A stretch of 64,000 bases of DNA from NCBI GenBank assembly GCA_026936325.1, contig JAPTHN010000004.1, positions 41,805,289 to 41,869,288 on the forward strand, written 5' to 3'. This stretch comes from Platynereis dumerilii. Taxonomy: Eukaryota > Annelida > Polychaeta > Phyllodocida > Nereididae. Both the position numbers and the translations under genes were made by a program. A model generated the notes under the pieces. The model had not been told where the DNA came from. It was given only the letters and a program-made list of their open reading frames with translations, and did not search any database. Below, in pieces: positions 35,606-47,044 of the stretch (within the stretch, counting starts at the first letter, position 1; each line of letters begins with the position of its first letter).

Positions 35606-35812
35606 AAAGCAGTGCTGTGATGTGGTCTGTAATGCAGTGCAGTTATGCAGTGCAAAAAAGCACTGTTGAAATACAGTGCAGTAATGAAGTGTTGTGCTGC
35701 AGTGCTGTAATGCATTGCAGTAATGAGGTTCTGTGATGCAGTGCAGTAACACAGAGCTGCAATGCAGACTGCAGTGTTGTAATGCAAGGCAGTGATGCAG
35801 TGCAGTTATGTG
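35606..35812. repeat. Minisatellite 2, TGCAGTG type
   Basis: Irregular repeat of TGCAGTGCTGTAATGCAGTG and GCAGTAATGAGGT words over about 200 bp, directly joined to the 22-bp array. Confidence 0.85.
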
Positions 35813-36742
35813 TCCACGGGGGCATGGCCCCGTGTCCGCGGGGGCATGTCCCCGTGTCCGCGGGGGCATGTCCCCGTGTCCGCGGGGGCATGTCCCCATG
35901 TCCGCGGGGGCATGTTCCCGGGGCATGTCCCCATGTCCCCCGGGCATGTCCCCAGGGGTATGTCCCCATGTCCCTGGGGGCATGTCCCCGCGGGCATGTC
36001 CCCATGTCCTCGGGGGTATGTCCCAATGGCCCCGGAGGTATGTCCCCGGGGGTATGCCCCCATGTCCCTGGGGGTATGTCCCCATGGCCCCGGGGGTATG
36101 CCCCCATGTCCCCATGTCCCCGGGGGTATGTCCCCATGTCCCGGGGGTATGTCCCCGGGGGTATGTCCCCATGTCCCCGGGGGTATGTCCCCATGTATGT
36201 CCGCGGGGGCATGCCCCCATGTCCCCGGGGCATGTCCCCATGTCCCCGGGGGCATGTCCCCATGTCCCCTGGGGGCATGTCCCCATGTCCGCGGGGGCAT
36301 GTCCCCATGTCCGCGGGGGCATGTCCCCATGTCCGCGGGGGCATGTCCCCATGTCCGCGGGGGCATGTCCCCATGTCCGCGGGGGCATGTCCCCATGTCC
36401 GCGGGGGCATGTCCCCATGTCCCCGGGGGCATGTCCCCATGTCCCCGGGGGCCATGTCCCCATGGCCCCGGGGGGGCATGTCCCCATGTCCCAGGGGCAT
36501 GTCCCCATGTCCCAGGGGGCATGTCCCCATGTCCCCGGGGGCATGGCCCCATGTCCCCGGGGGCATGTCCCCATGTCCCCGGGGCATGTCCCCATGGCCC
36601 GGGGGCATGTCCCCATGTCCCTGGGGGCATGTCTCCATGTCCCGGGGGGCATGTCCCCATGTCCCCGGGGGCATGTCCCCATGTCCCCATGTCCGGGGGG
36701 GCATGTCCCCATGTCCGCGGGGGTATGTCCCCATGTCCGCAG
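35813..36742. repeat. 22-bp GC-rich minisatellite, all six frames open
   Basis: The core unit is CATGTCCCCATGTCCGCGGGGG, split here as CATGTCCCCATG plus TCCGCGGGGG. It repeats for about 925 bp, roughly 40 units. Variant blocks exist: CCGCGG at the left end and in the middle, CCCCGG near the right, and a TATGTCC block at about 36010-36190. All six frames lack stops over 35808-36690 because neither the unit nor its complement contains a stop, so the long Gly/Pro/Cys/His/Met frames are not evidence of genes. The GGGGCATGTCCCC core is almost self-complementary. Confidence 0.9.
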
Positions 36743-36834
36743 GGGGTTTAGTAGATATTAAATGGTTGCCCCCTTATTCTTAGTAATAATGGTCGCCCAC
36801 TCTCTAGTATATATTAAATGGTCGCCCCCTTATC

Positions 36835-36870
<36 letters not shown>

Positions 36871-37168
36871 ATCTATCAGCATTGCTTAGTAGATATTAAA
36901 TGGTTGCCCCCTTGGTTCATACATTCTTAGTAATAATGGTCGCCCCCTCCTTAGTAGATATTAAATGGTCGCCCCTTATCCTATCTATCTATCTATGTAT
37001 CTATCTATCTATATCTATCATCATTGCTTAGTAGATATTAAATGGTTGCCCCCTTGGTTCATTCATGCATGTACTTTTGTTATCTTAGCACCTTAGTAGA
37101 TATTAAATGGTTGCCCCCTTATTCTTAGGAGATATTAAATGGTCGCCCCCTTATCCTTAGTAGATACC

Positions 37169-37206
<38 letters not shown>
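36743..37206. repeat. Higher-order repeat, GATATTAAATGGT plus TATC tracts
   Basis: Units of about 140 bp combine TTAGTAGATATTAAATGG, TTGCCCCCTTATTCTTAG, TAATAATGGTCGCCC and a (TATC)n tract. The unit starts lie at about 36748, 36888 and 37026, then a partial unit follows. The TATC tracts inside the units are at 36834-36877, 36980-37018 and 37169-37205. Confidence 0.85.
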
Positions 37207-37207
<1 letters not shown>

Positions 37208-37350
37208 CATCATTGATTGCCATCATTGATTGCCATCATTGATTGCCATCATTGATTGCCATCATTGATTGCCATCATTGATTGCCATCATTGACTGCCA
37301 TCATTGACTGCCATCATTGACTGCCATCATTGACTGCCATCATTGATTAC
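37207..37350. repeat. 13-bp minisatellite, CATCATTGATTGC
   Basis: About 11 exact or near-exact copies. The first six read GATTGC and the next four read GACTGC, so the variant is clustered, as expected when an array grows by local duplication. Confidence 0.9.
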
Positions 37351-40300
37351 CTTTGTCTACGACTCCGCCACATAAATCCTCCGACACCCTCCGACACATG
37401 AAATCCCGCCATGTGACCGCATAAAAACAGAGATCAGCCTAAAGGCGATCAATAAGAGTTTGGCTGCTTTTGAGACATCCCCCAGCAGTCAAGCGGTCCA
37501 AGCAGGTCTAATCTGGCACAGTGCCAAAAATCACGAAAACAACATTCAGATAGCCAAAATAACAATAAGGTGGGGTGTTTCACTGAAAAATCATGAATCT
37601 CAGAAAGGTATGAAAGACCCCTTGGATCATTCTGGTTTTCAGGGGTTGAGTAAAGAATGTAAAGTTATGTTTATATAGCAACTTTCATGATTGTACATTG
37701 AGTGTAACTTGTTCTATCCATCCCCAAAAATGTGAGTTAAATGGTACAATACGGGGGTAAAAGCAAAATGACCGCGCCAGCGCTGGCGGCGGTCATAATA
37801 ACACTTTGTATGAAGTTTTTGTGGGTTGCTGTGAAGTGGGGTCCATGCTGTGGCAAGAAAGAGACCCCACCCAGGTGGATTATGTACATATGGCAAGCTG
37901 GCAATTATTTTTGCTAAATTTCAAATTGTTCATGGTCTCATGGATCCATAACCCTCATATCTCTATGATTGTCTCAAGAATATGAAGTTCTGCGGTTGTG
38001 TTAATAAATTAATTATGATTTGAATTGGACTTTGAAATAGTTTTCAGGTTTGCAATCTTATCATTACACTGCCGCTGACTTTGGTCAAGTGGGTCAGTAC
38101 TTATTAGCCTCTAGATTGATGAAAGTCATGAAAGAAATGAATTATAGTGTAGCTAGCCATTTGGGAGAAGTGTGCCTTTTGTGGTGACTTGAAGAAACAA
38201 TTTGTGTAATTTGATGGAAAAAATAAAATAGTTTTTGATGAAAAAAGATTTAATATTAAAAGTTGTTTGAAACTTTCAGAATTTTAGCGGTTTGGGAGAC
38301 AGTTTGCTAATTTGATCATGGTTATTCATGTATTTACTTTAGAGATGTTGTAGAAAATTTGTACCATTACAGAGTGAATTTCAGTCAGTGAGTGGAAAAG
38401 TGTATACATGTAGCCTCCATGCTGTGTGGTGTGTTCTTTTCGAATGTTTTGGTCTGAGTGGGCTGTCCCATTTCTGTGGAGGGGGCTAGGTGGGACAGGT
38501 CACCTCATTGCAAAGGAGTGGGGCAGTGTGTGTGTGTCAAGTTCTGAGCAGAGTTACTCCAAAGTTTGTGTACATATTTGACTTCAATGTATATGATCCA
38601 AATTTACAAAATTGGAAAGACATCAGGATAAATACATGAACAGGACATCAGGATATACCAAGGATATACATTGTGGATGAAGGAGAAACATAGCTAATAC
38701 ACACCAGGTGCAGTGTAAGATGTCATGAGATATCATCCATTTAATCATGGACTAGTTTTCTTAAATTCACTCATGGATATAACTCAGTTATAACTCTGTA
38801 ATGTACTAAGACCAAAACATGATGTTCCAAACATTTTAAAAATGGATCTAACAAAATTAAGATTAAAATCATATTCATGGTTTGTATGGTGCACATGTAT
38901 TTTGTGATGTGATTCATGTGAATTGATAGCTTACAATTTATTAAGCAATTAGTGCCTATACAAATTTATACAACAGTTGAACTTTTGAGTTAGATATGTA
39001 ATTCTATATTATGTTTTGCACAAAAGTAATTGATTATTTACCATGTTCACACATGTTAAATGGTGCTTAGAAACTTCAGGCTCTTCACAAAGTAATTACT
39101 AAACCACTCATCATGCATCTCACTGGTCACACACTCATCAACATGCTAAATGGTTTGAAAATTGAAATGCACTACAAGTGTTTGTATACCTAAAAGTTAA
39201 CAATATGAGGTAGCAACTCGTTTAATATTGTCCAAAAACACCTTTTCATAGCCCTAAAATGAGATATGTATGAAGTTGTGATACAGTGTATGATGATACA
39301 ATTAGAAACTTCAGATGAATTAGAAACTTCAGATGAATTGATATGCAATGATTGTGCACATATAAATAGTATTAAATACCGGAATAATTACATCTTGGTA
39401 CATTTTATACACTTTTAAAGTACAATGTAATTAATAACTCATATAAACAAACTGCACTATTGCTCATCTGTATGTTTTGATGGGCATGATGCATATAAAC
39501 TAAATATAGGACTATAATAGGAGGGCTCAGTCATAACTGTGGATGGATAAATAGGCCAAATGTATTTGTGTCTGTGTGTAAAACCAAAGGAGAGGGTATG
39601 ACTTGTGTTGATTCAGTTGACATGCAGTTCAATATATGTATGCAAGTTTGCCAAAAATTGACTGTAATAGTTGAATTGCAGTATTCAACATGTACATGTA
39701 TAATATTTTGATGGTTCTCTTCCAATTTCCTTCAACCTATGACTTTTCGAAAATGGTTTGGAAGTACGACAAGTACTTATTGCTCTTGAGGAGAGTGCCA
39801 TCAATACAACCGAGTCCAAAGATGTCGTAAGAGTCTTGTAACTCTTGTTAAATAATGGAAAGTTGAATTAACCTGATTAAGGGAAGAAAAGGGACAGTTA
39901 GTACTGTTACAATCATACAGTGTGGATTTTTGCAATGAAGCATCCTAACTCTTAAATGTCAGAATGAAAAATGTGTTAATTGAGTAGCAACAAAATGAAT
40001 ATAATGTATTTCATGCAATATACAAGTTATCCATTTAAAATAGTGGAAGGATGACAATCTTATGTTATGCAATTCGAAAGTTTATCCAAATAGATAGGCC
40101 GATAAAAAGTTAAAGGTTGGATGTAAATTGATAAAGCTATCTATGAAGATAAGTTTTTCTAGCAGATATCAAATAAGAGGTTAACTAAAGGTGATGGTGT
40201 TATCTACAAATCTGGCTAATCATGAGTAAGTCACGAGTCAACAGCTAATAAATTCAATAACAACAACAGTCTTATGGTAAAAATACTAAAATCTACATAT

Positions 40301-40384
40301 TTGACTAGAATCACAAGAAAGTGTTTGGGTGACAAAAGCTGGAAGTCTGGAATTTGATCTATCATAAATTATAGGCCTATTTAG
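37351..40384. other. AT-rich non-coding stretch
   Basis: Holds a 29-bp imperfect palindrome at 37768-37796 (ATGACCGCGCCAGCGCTGGC then GGCGGTCAT) and a short duplication, TTAGAAACTTCAGATGAA, at about 39301-39340. No gene was supported; the frame at 37460-37678 resembles nothing known. Confidence 0.45.
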
Positions 40385-40575
40385 TGAGGGAGAATGGTTG
40401 GCATAGTTGATAGCTCTCCTGTTTTTCTCTTGCTGAGTATTGGTTCGATTTAAACCTTTGTTTGGGTTACCTGGACACTCTCTGGGGCTGGGCTTCTGTT
40501 GGACAGCAGTTTTAATCATACTTCAACTGATTGCTGTGTCCTCCTCCTGTCCTTACTAGTCTGACTACTGAATAC
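40385..40575 (+). mobile_element. tRNA-derived SINE, degraded
   Basis: Box B TTGGTTCGATT, the body GGACAGCAGTTTTAATCATA and the CTGTCCTTACTAGTCTGACTA tail start match the family at 19316. The left end of the large transposon lies about 40 bp further on. Confidence 0.55.
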
Positions 40576-40614
40576 ACAGTCCCTTTGTTGGCATATGCTA
40601 TTGAGGAGCTTGTA

Positions 40615-41450
40615 GTGCAGTAGCTTAGCCCCAAAAAACCAACCGATTGTTCACTTTTATGGTAAAAGCACCAAATTTTGCATATAGGTACTTTTGAATA
40701 TGCTCTTTCAGGAACAATGGAGTACCAGAAGATAGCTGGCCCGGAACGGCCGCCATCTTGGATTTAAAAATGGCCGCCAAAATTTTGCTATTTTGCCTTT
40801 ATCTCAACTATTTCTGAAGATAGAAAGATGATATTTGGCCAAAACATGTATTTTAAGGCATATTTTGACATCACATTTACTTTGTGTAAATGCTTTGGCC
40901 ATATGGCGGCCATGTTGGATTCAAAGATGGCCGCCATCATTTTTGCTATTTTCTCTTTATCTTGACCATTTCTGTAGATAGAATGATGAAATTTGGTCAA
41001 AACATGTATTTTGAGATATATTTTGATACTATAATCACTTTATGTTAATCATTCTGCCATAGTGGCGGCCATCTTGGATTTTAAAATGGCCACCGCTGTT
41101 TTGCTAAATTTTCTCTTTATCATGTTTATCTCAACTATTTTTAGAGATATAGAGATGATATTTGGCCAAGTCATGTATTTTATGATATATTTTGATATCA
41201 TGAACACTTTGTGACAATAATTTTGCCATAATTGTGGCCATGTTGGACTTAAAGATGGCCGCCACTATTTTGTCATTTTCGCTTTATCACAACCGTTTCT
41301 GCAGACAGAAAGAATATATTAATTTTGGTTAAAACATCTATTTGTAGATATATTTTGATTTCATAATAACTTTGTGTTAATACTTCTGGCATGATAGTGG
41401 CCATCTTGGATTTTAAAATGGCTGACACCACTTTTGCTATTCTAATTTTC
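40615..41450 (+). repeat. Left inverted repeat, built of ~155-bp subrepeats
   Basis: After a unique terminal piece of about 120 bp, a unit repeats about five times. It consists of a GGCGGCCATCTTGGATT-like word, AAAATGGCCGCCA, TTTTGCTATTTTCTCTTTAT, then AGATAGAAAGATGATATTTG and ACATGTATTTTAAG. The units drift more towards the interior. Confidence 0.85.
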
Positions 41451-42639
41451 CTAAGCTTGTTTATACTTGGCCAAAATATGTCTCATTGCTAAATTGTACA
41501 AATCAGTGCATTTTACATTAGTATCCATGTTTTCTATTCATAAAGGCTCATCTATGAATAAAGTCATTTTTGCCTTATAAATTATGATTTTTCTAATCTC
41601 AATAATTAATTGATTAGGCCATGCAAAGGCAGCCATGTTGAATAAAAATAATAGTAGTTAGAGTAATATATAATACTAGCTGTTCACCCGTTAGGGTTTC
41701 TTGCTTTTCAAAAATGCACCGAGTTCCAGGTTCTTCCCAGGTTAGAGTAATGTGAAGGCAGGTCCTATTTGCAGGTTCCAGTGAGCTTTCAGTTATAGAT
41801 GAAGTAAGGTGGATTGTTTGGAACTACTACAGCGTGGTGTACATCACTACAAACACTGAGAGACTGGAGTTGTTGGAAAATATGATTTTCTAAATGCATG
41901 ACGCAATTGAATTTCTGGGAGCTGGGAAGTTATATTGGACATAGAAGTTCAATCAGTGTGGAAAAAGATGCGGAATTTAGTGGCCTGCAATATAATATGC
42001 ATTACTGGTCTTGATGTGGCAGAGAAATATATATAGCTTCCAGATTTGTATGTTGAAAATATGTTTTTTGTCAAACTCCCAACAGGAATATCTGGTAACT
42101 GGGTAGATATATTGGCCATAGAAGATCAGTCTGCATATCAAAAGATGCGGAATTTAATGGTCTTTAATATTAAATGCTTTACAGTGCTTGTTGTGGCAGT
42201 TAAATGTACAGGTGAGATGTATTGAAGTGAAAAAACGTGTTTTTTGTAGCAAATTCCCAAGATATATTTGTGTAACTATGGAAATAATGAATGTTGATAG
42301 GTAAAATTTGCCCTATCGGGAACTTCAGATGAATTGACAGGCTCAGGAGTGTAATTTAAGATGTTATGGATTGAGAGAAAAAAGCCTTATGAGTGAGATG
42401 AGATTCCTGCTATGACTATTATTATGATTAGATGGTGTAACACACATCTTCAATGAAAGCAAATTCTGTACATTCAGTGACAATATCAGCCCTGAAAAAA
42501 GTGCATCATCAATGCATGATGCACATCATTGTGTTTGTTAATACATTGTACGGTTTTCCAAAAAAAATCTGGTCAATTGTTACGATATTTAATTTGACTG
42601 CCTAAAAATATAGGCACAAACTGTACTAGATGGTCTGTT

Positions 42640-44330
42640 AACCGTACAGCATAGCTACCCAAGCAGGAACGCTGTGATGCACACTTGAGGCGAACTTTGA
42701 GGCATTTGCAAAGATTTTCAACAATCTTCTTGAAGCCACCGCATAATGTATGTTAGACCATAACATGCCTTCCAAGCTTCGGCCAGATCTGTCCAATGTG
42801 GAGTCTAGCCTTGAAATTGGCATTTTAAGATATTGAAAGACGACAACATGTGCTAGCGTATTCTTTGTAAGAACCGTGGGCAAAAGCCTTTGCTTGGCCT
42901 CGTTTACCAACCGGACTTCAGTGCTCATGTCTTCGAGCAGTGAAGAACGGCAAAACACCCAATATGCCTGAAAACCACTTACATGTATATTGAGTTTGTA
43001 CCATGCATACTAATAGCAACAACTGATGTTATATCTCTACACACAAACTAAGTTTCTCAAGCAGTAATTTCTCTACCCCTGCAAAGCTGATGTTTTGTCA
43101 CATCTGAAGCTGTGAAAAAACAGGAGTATCAGGAGTGATGTGGCTCTTACTTCGCTGATCAACTGCACCATCAAATGCAACCTCCAATTTCTCTCACTAG
43201 TACATAGCTTGTGGAAAAGGCAACTAACAACACAACTTCATCAGGATCCAAGGCACACACAGAGTACTGTAATCTGGTGATCCTGCCTTTCTGCATCATG
43301 TGCATGGGCAGCATCAAGCGTGAATCTGCCTCCACTTGTGTTTATGGTTGAAACAAGAAAGACTATAGTCACCTACTTCCAGGCCTTTTGCAATCAGTCC
43401 TTTGTCACTAGAAGTGGCATATTATTGTTGTGCAGTACATAAATATTCATTAGCTTCTCAGACACAAACAGATATAGCTCTTTTTATCAACATCCCAGCA
43501 TGGTTTATTCCTTTAAAGCTGTCAGGAACAAGAAATTAGGTCTTACTCTTTGGTCAGTCTTAATCTTGCTTTATATTGCCATGGTTTTAATACACCCCCT
43601 GACGAAAGAGCTGTTGATTCGCATTGGTTCTCATTTGAAAATAACATGCGCAGATCATCCTTGCCAGACTCGCACGCAATAAAAAGACAAGAAAATATCT
43701 GGTCTCTCTTGGATGCATCCAGTGGCAAGGATGATTTCACATTTTTTCTGCAAGAGGATTAATTAGCAGGACAATTAGTTTATGTATTTTAGAAACGTAT
43801 GACCTATAATGTCTCTCACCGGAGTCCGTAGATGATCTTACAACCGGCATGATTTGCCCATGTCTTCAAACACAGCAATCAGAGACATCCGGAACAAAGA
43901 GAGTCTCAAATAAACAGACTCCTCATAGTGAGTGTGACCAGATCTTAAGCATACGGACAGCGCCTCAGATTCATAAATTGACCTTAAGACTTCCAGACCT
44001 ATGGCTGTCCATTTTGAAATGCTGATATATCGTCAAGAAGTCTGTGGCATCTCTATAATTTTTCACAAACTTGTTAGATTGCTCATGTGATTGGTCAAGG
44101 TCCGTCACTGAAAATATATCTGACGATATGTTAAGTACTAAATGACCTTCCCTAAAGATTACTTTGTTGCAGAGAGGTGGAATCCCTGGGTGACTATCTG
44201 GAATAATGCAAACAAACTTTCAAGAAACAAGCCAGTCAAGAGAATCAATATCAATTGAAAGTCTCCTTCCCTCTATGTCGTGAAGAACTGATGTTAAAGC
44301 ATTAAAAATTCTAAAACCATATCAGAGCAA
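42640..44330 (-). pseudogene. Decayed transposon gene, HEQxN / CDxTSA / CXC family
   Basis: Protein-like pieces lie in one order on the minus strand but in shifting frames with stops. Near 44330-44110 a readable stretch includes IEGRRLSIDIDSLDWLV and IIPDSHPGIPPLC. Near 44105-43990 DLDQSHEQSNKFVKNYRDAT recalls the DQAHEQNN block of a large invertebrate protein family. At 43740-43543 KRDQIFSCLFIACESGKDDL and MLFSNENQ recall LFSRLYIACQ..NLDEFF.HENQ of the same family. At about 43121-43077 FFHSFRCDKTSALQG recalls FHAFTGCDTTSAF. Near 42910 VNEAKQRLL recalls VNEARK.LF. Near 42745-42670 CKCLKVRLKCASQ recalls a tesmin/TSO1-type CXC motif. The family is recognised from memory. Its biochemical role is not established, though a PIN/FEN-like nuclease core is conceivable. 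Several frame changes and stops show the copy is dead. Confidence 0.6.
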
Positions 44331-44477
44331 TAGAACAGAGTATTTAGATCATCTCTGCCATCATATGCCTATGCTTACATAGTTATGCCTATGATAATTT
44401 ATCTGAGAATTAAAATACTCGCATCATAAACTATTAGAAATGGTTGTTGTCATCTTTGAGTTCAATTACTAATACAA

Positions 44478-45360
44478 AATGATTGTGATATCAAAATATA
44501 ACTTAAAATACATGTTTTGGCCAAGTACAAATTCTCTATCTCCAGAAATGGTCAAGCTAAGGAAAAATAGAATTGCAAAAGTGTTGGCAGCCATTTTAAA
44601 ATCCAAGATGGCCACTACTATGAAGAAATATTAACAAAAAATGATTATGATATCAAAATATATCTAAAAATGCATGTTTTGACCAAATATAATCTTTCTA
44701 TCTGCAGAAACAGTCGGGATAAAGCCAAAATAACAAAAATGGTGGCGGCCATCTTTAAATCCAACATGGCCACCATTATGGCAAAATTATTGACACAAAG
44801 TGTTCATGATATCAAAATATATCATAAAATACATGACTTGGCCAAATATCTCTAAAAATAGTTGAGATAACGAGAAAATTTAGCAAAACAGCGGTGGCCA
44901 TTTAAAAATCCAAGATGGCCACCATTATGGTGGAATAATTAACATAAACTGATTATAATATCAAAATATGTCTTAAAATACATGTTTTGACCAAATTTCA
45001 TCATTCTATCTACAGAAATGGTCGAGATAAAGAGAAAATATCAAAAATGATGGCGGCCATCTTTAAATCCAACATGGCTGCCATATGGCCGACGTATTTA
45101 CACAAAGTGAATATGATGTCGAAATATACCTTTAATTACATGTTTTGGCCAAATATCATCTCTCTATCTTCAGAAATGGTTGAGATAAAGGGAAAATAGC
45201 AATATTTGGCGGCCATTTTTAAATCCAAGATGGCGGCCGTTCCGGGCCAGATATCTTTTGGTACTCCATTGTTTCTGAAAGAGCATACTCAAAAGTACCT
45301 ATTTGCAAAATTTGGTGCTTTTACCATAAAAGTGAACAATTATATGCTAAGCTACTGCAC
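44478..45360 (-). repeat. Right inverted repeat
   Basis: The complement matches the left arm from the terminus inwards, including the AAAGTACCTATTTGCAAAAT stretch and the AAATCCAAGATGGCGGCCGT word at 45217-45240. It has the same subrepeats in reverse order. Confidence 0.85.
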
Positions 45361-45362
45361 TA

Positions 45363-47044
45363 TTGGGTCACCAATGACACACCTATACACTATTTCTGTT
45401 TTATAAAAGGTTGTTTTGAAATGAAAAGTTAAGAAAATGTTCCTGCAATAAAAAGGACACAAAGTTAGGACTTGTGATAGAAACTAGGTTTGCAGTTGAC
45501 ACAACAAAAGTTGAGGTTGTTCAACTTTGCCACTTCAAACATTTTATTGCAAAGTTAAGAAGTGTTATCAACCTGCTGTCAAACTGTCTGTAGATCTATT
45601 TGATTACTTCAAATTACTTTTCATTTGTGTTTTCAAAATCATTTGATTCCATACTTCTTGTAGATGCAGAATTGTTTGGGCTTGAAATCCTGTATTTATG
45701 CACTTGGTAGGCTAATTAGGCCAGGAGGACTGGAAGAGGACACAACAATGAGGCGAAGGATGGTTGAAGCCATCCAACATAGATCCAGGTGACCTGGCTT
45801 GAGCTGGACTATATACGATATAGGTAAATAGGTAGGGTAGAAAATAAGTTGGCACAAAACTAGATATGTCTACAATGTAACAAATTACTAACAATGTTAG
45901 CAACTAATAACAAGAAGCAACTGAACATGCTGAAGCAATCAAAAATATACTGAAAATCTTCAGTGCATTCATTAGTGATCATAGGTGTAACTCATTTTGC
46001 AAGTAGCAACATCAATGAGCATGCTAAACTGGTTTAGTGGAGGATATTTAGTGGTTTATTGACATTACCCAATGTAAAGATAGCTTCAGTGCAATGTATA
46101 ATTGGTTAGTATACTCCTATGCTGATACATGTATATGTGACTACTAGTTGTGTAAAGAACTAAAATTATGTATTGATGAATCAATAGTGATGATATCAAT
46201 CATATCAATCTAATATTTGTAAACTAATAGGCTTAAATGATCAATAATATCATGAATGCATTCAATGCAGTGAGTGCAATAGTCAAGTTGGTGAAAGGGT
46301 ATAGAATATGATGATGTTGATCTGATAGTGATATTAATATGAAAGTTAATCAACACCAATAAGGAATTGCAAACATGGTTTGACTTAAACTGTGGTTTTG
46401 AGTAATTGAGATATGTAATAGTTCAACGTGTTTTAGTGATTATGTAGATATTCGATTGCTAAGTTAAATGCAGAAGTCTGTAAACCATGTAATTAAGATA
46501 ATTATCAGAATCTTTTACGTCAAAGTGGAGAAAATAAACAGATACTGACACATTGTATTTTAAAGAGGAGGGATGTTATTTATAAAAAGGAAAAACCTTG
46601 ACCCTATTAAGTAACAAGATCTGTTGGGGTTGATTTTAGATAGATAAAAGAGTCAAAAAGACCTACCCCCCTCCCTCTTGTATCCCTGGAGGTTTTCTAC
46701 CCCCTAAGAAAATGTTGAAAGGAAGGTGTACTGTAGTGTTACCTTATATGGATATAGGGTGACATGTGACCCTTTCATAAAGCTTCCCTGTGTTGTACAT
46801 AGGCAAACTGTAAGTTGTAGTATTTACCTGAAACTTCAACATGTTCAGTGAAAGGGAAGTTTATACAGTTGATTTTAGTTTATTTAAGTCTATTTAGACT
46901 TCTCTCAGACTTTACATGTAGTTCTGACTCGCGGTTCTTCTCTCGCAGAACTGTCGGAATTTGCGAAAGTAAATTTTGTTTGACGTAAGAGGCCCAATGC
47001 TGGTATATAATGTGATAAATGTAGATCGATTAAAACCTAGATAC
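45363..47044. other. AT-rich stretch with a minus-strand SINE
   Basis: No gene was seen. A SINE fragment is listed separately. The short ACTGTAAGTTGTAGTATT area and C-run near 46670 are unremarkable. Confidence 0.45.
45690..45815 (-). mobile_element. tRNA-derived SINE, 3' two-thirds, minus strand
   Basis: The complement carries GTCCAGCTCAAGCCAGGTCA, then a CAACCATCCTTCGCCTCATT body and CTAATTAGCCTACCAAGTGC. This is the 19316 family in reverse. The tRNA-like head is missing or too worn to see. Confidence 0.65.

Larger units (their letters stand above)
40615..45360. mobile_element. DNA transposon with giant inverted repeats, 4.75 kb
   Basis: The left end GTGCAGTAGCTTAGC and the complement of the right end are identical and then continue as long inverted repeats, with TTCACTTTTATGGTAAAAGC in both arms. 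TA flanks both ends (40613-40614 and 45361-45362). TTG also flanks both sides of that TA, so the duplication is either TA or a 3-bp TTG with TA inside the ends. The interior of about 3 kb carries a decayed minus-strand gene (42640-44330). A cut-and-paste element is clear; the superfamily is not. The arms are about 90 percent alike by eye over the first few hundred bases, so the insertion is old but not ancient. Confidence 0.85.

Noticed and set aside
34822-35787. Several 90-150-residue frames, Cys/Pro/Val-rich on + and His/Thr/Gly-rich on -
   Set aside because: They follow the CGCCCATCTGTGTG and TGCAGTG minisatellites and change identity with frame.
35591-36783. Six long open frames (294-373 residues) rich in Gly, Pro, His, Met and Cys
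   Set aside because: All arise from the 22-bp array, overlap each other on both strands and have no domain or splice support.
42640-44330. An intact functional transposase gene
   Set aside because: The motif blocks fall in several frames with stops between them, so the copy is dead.
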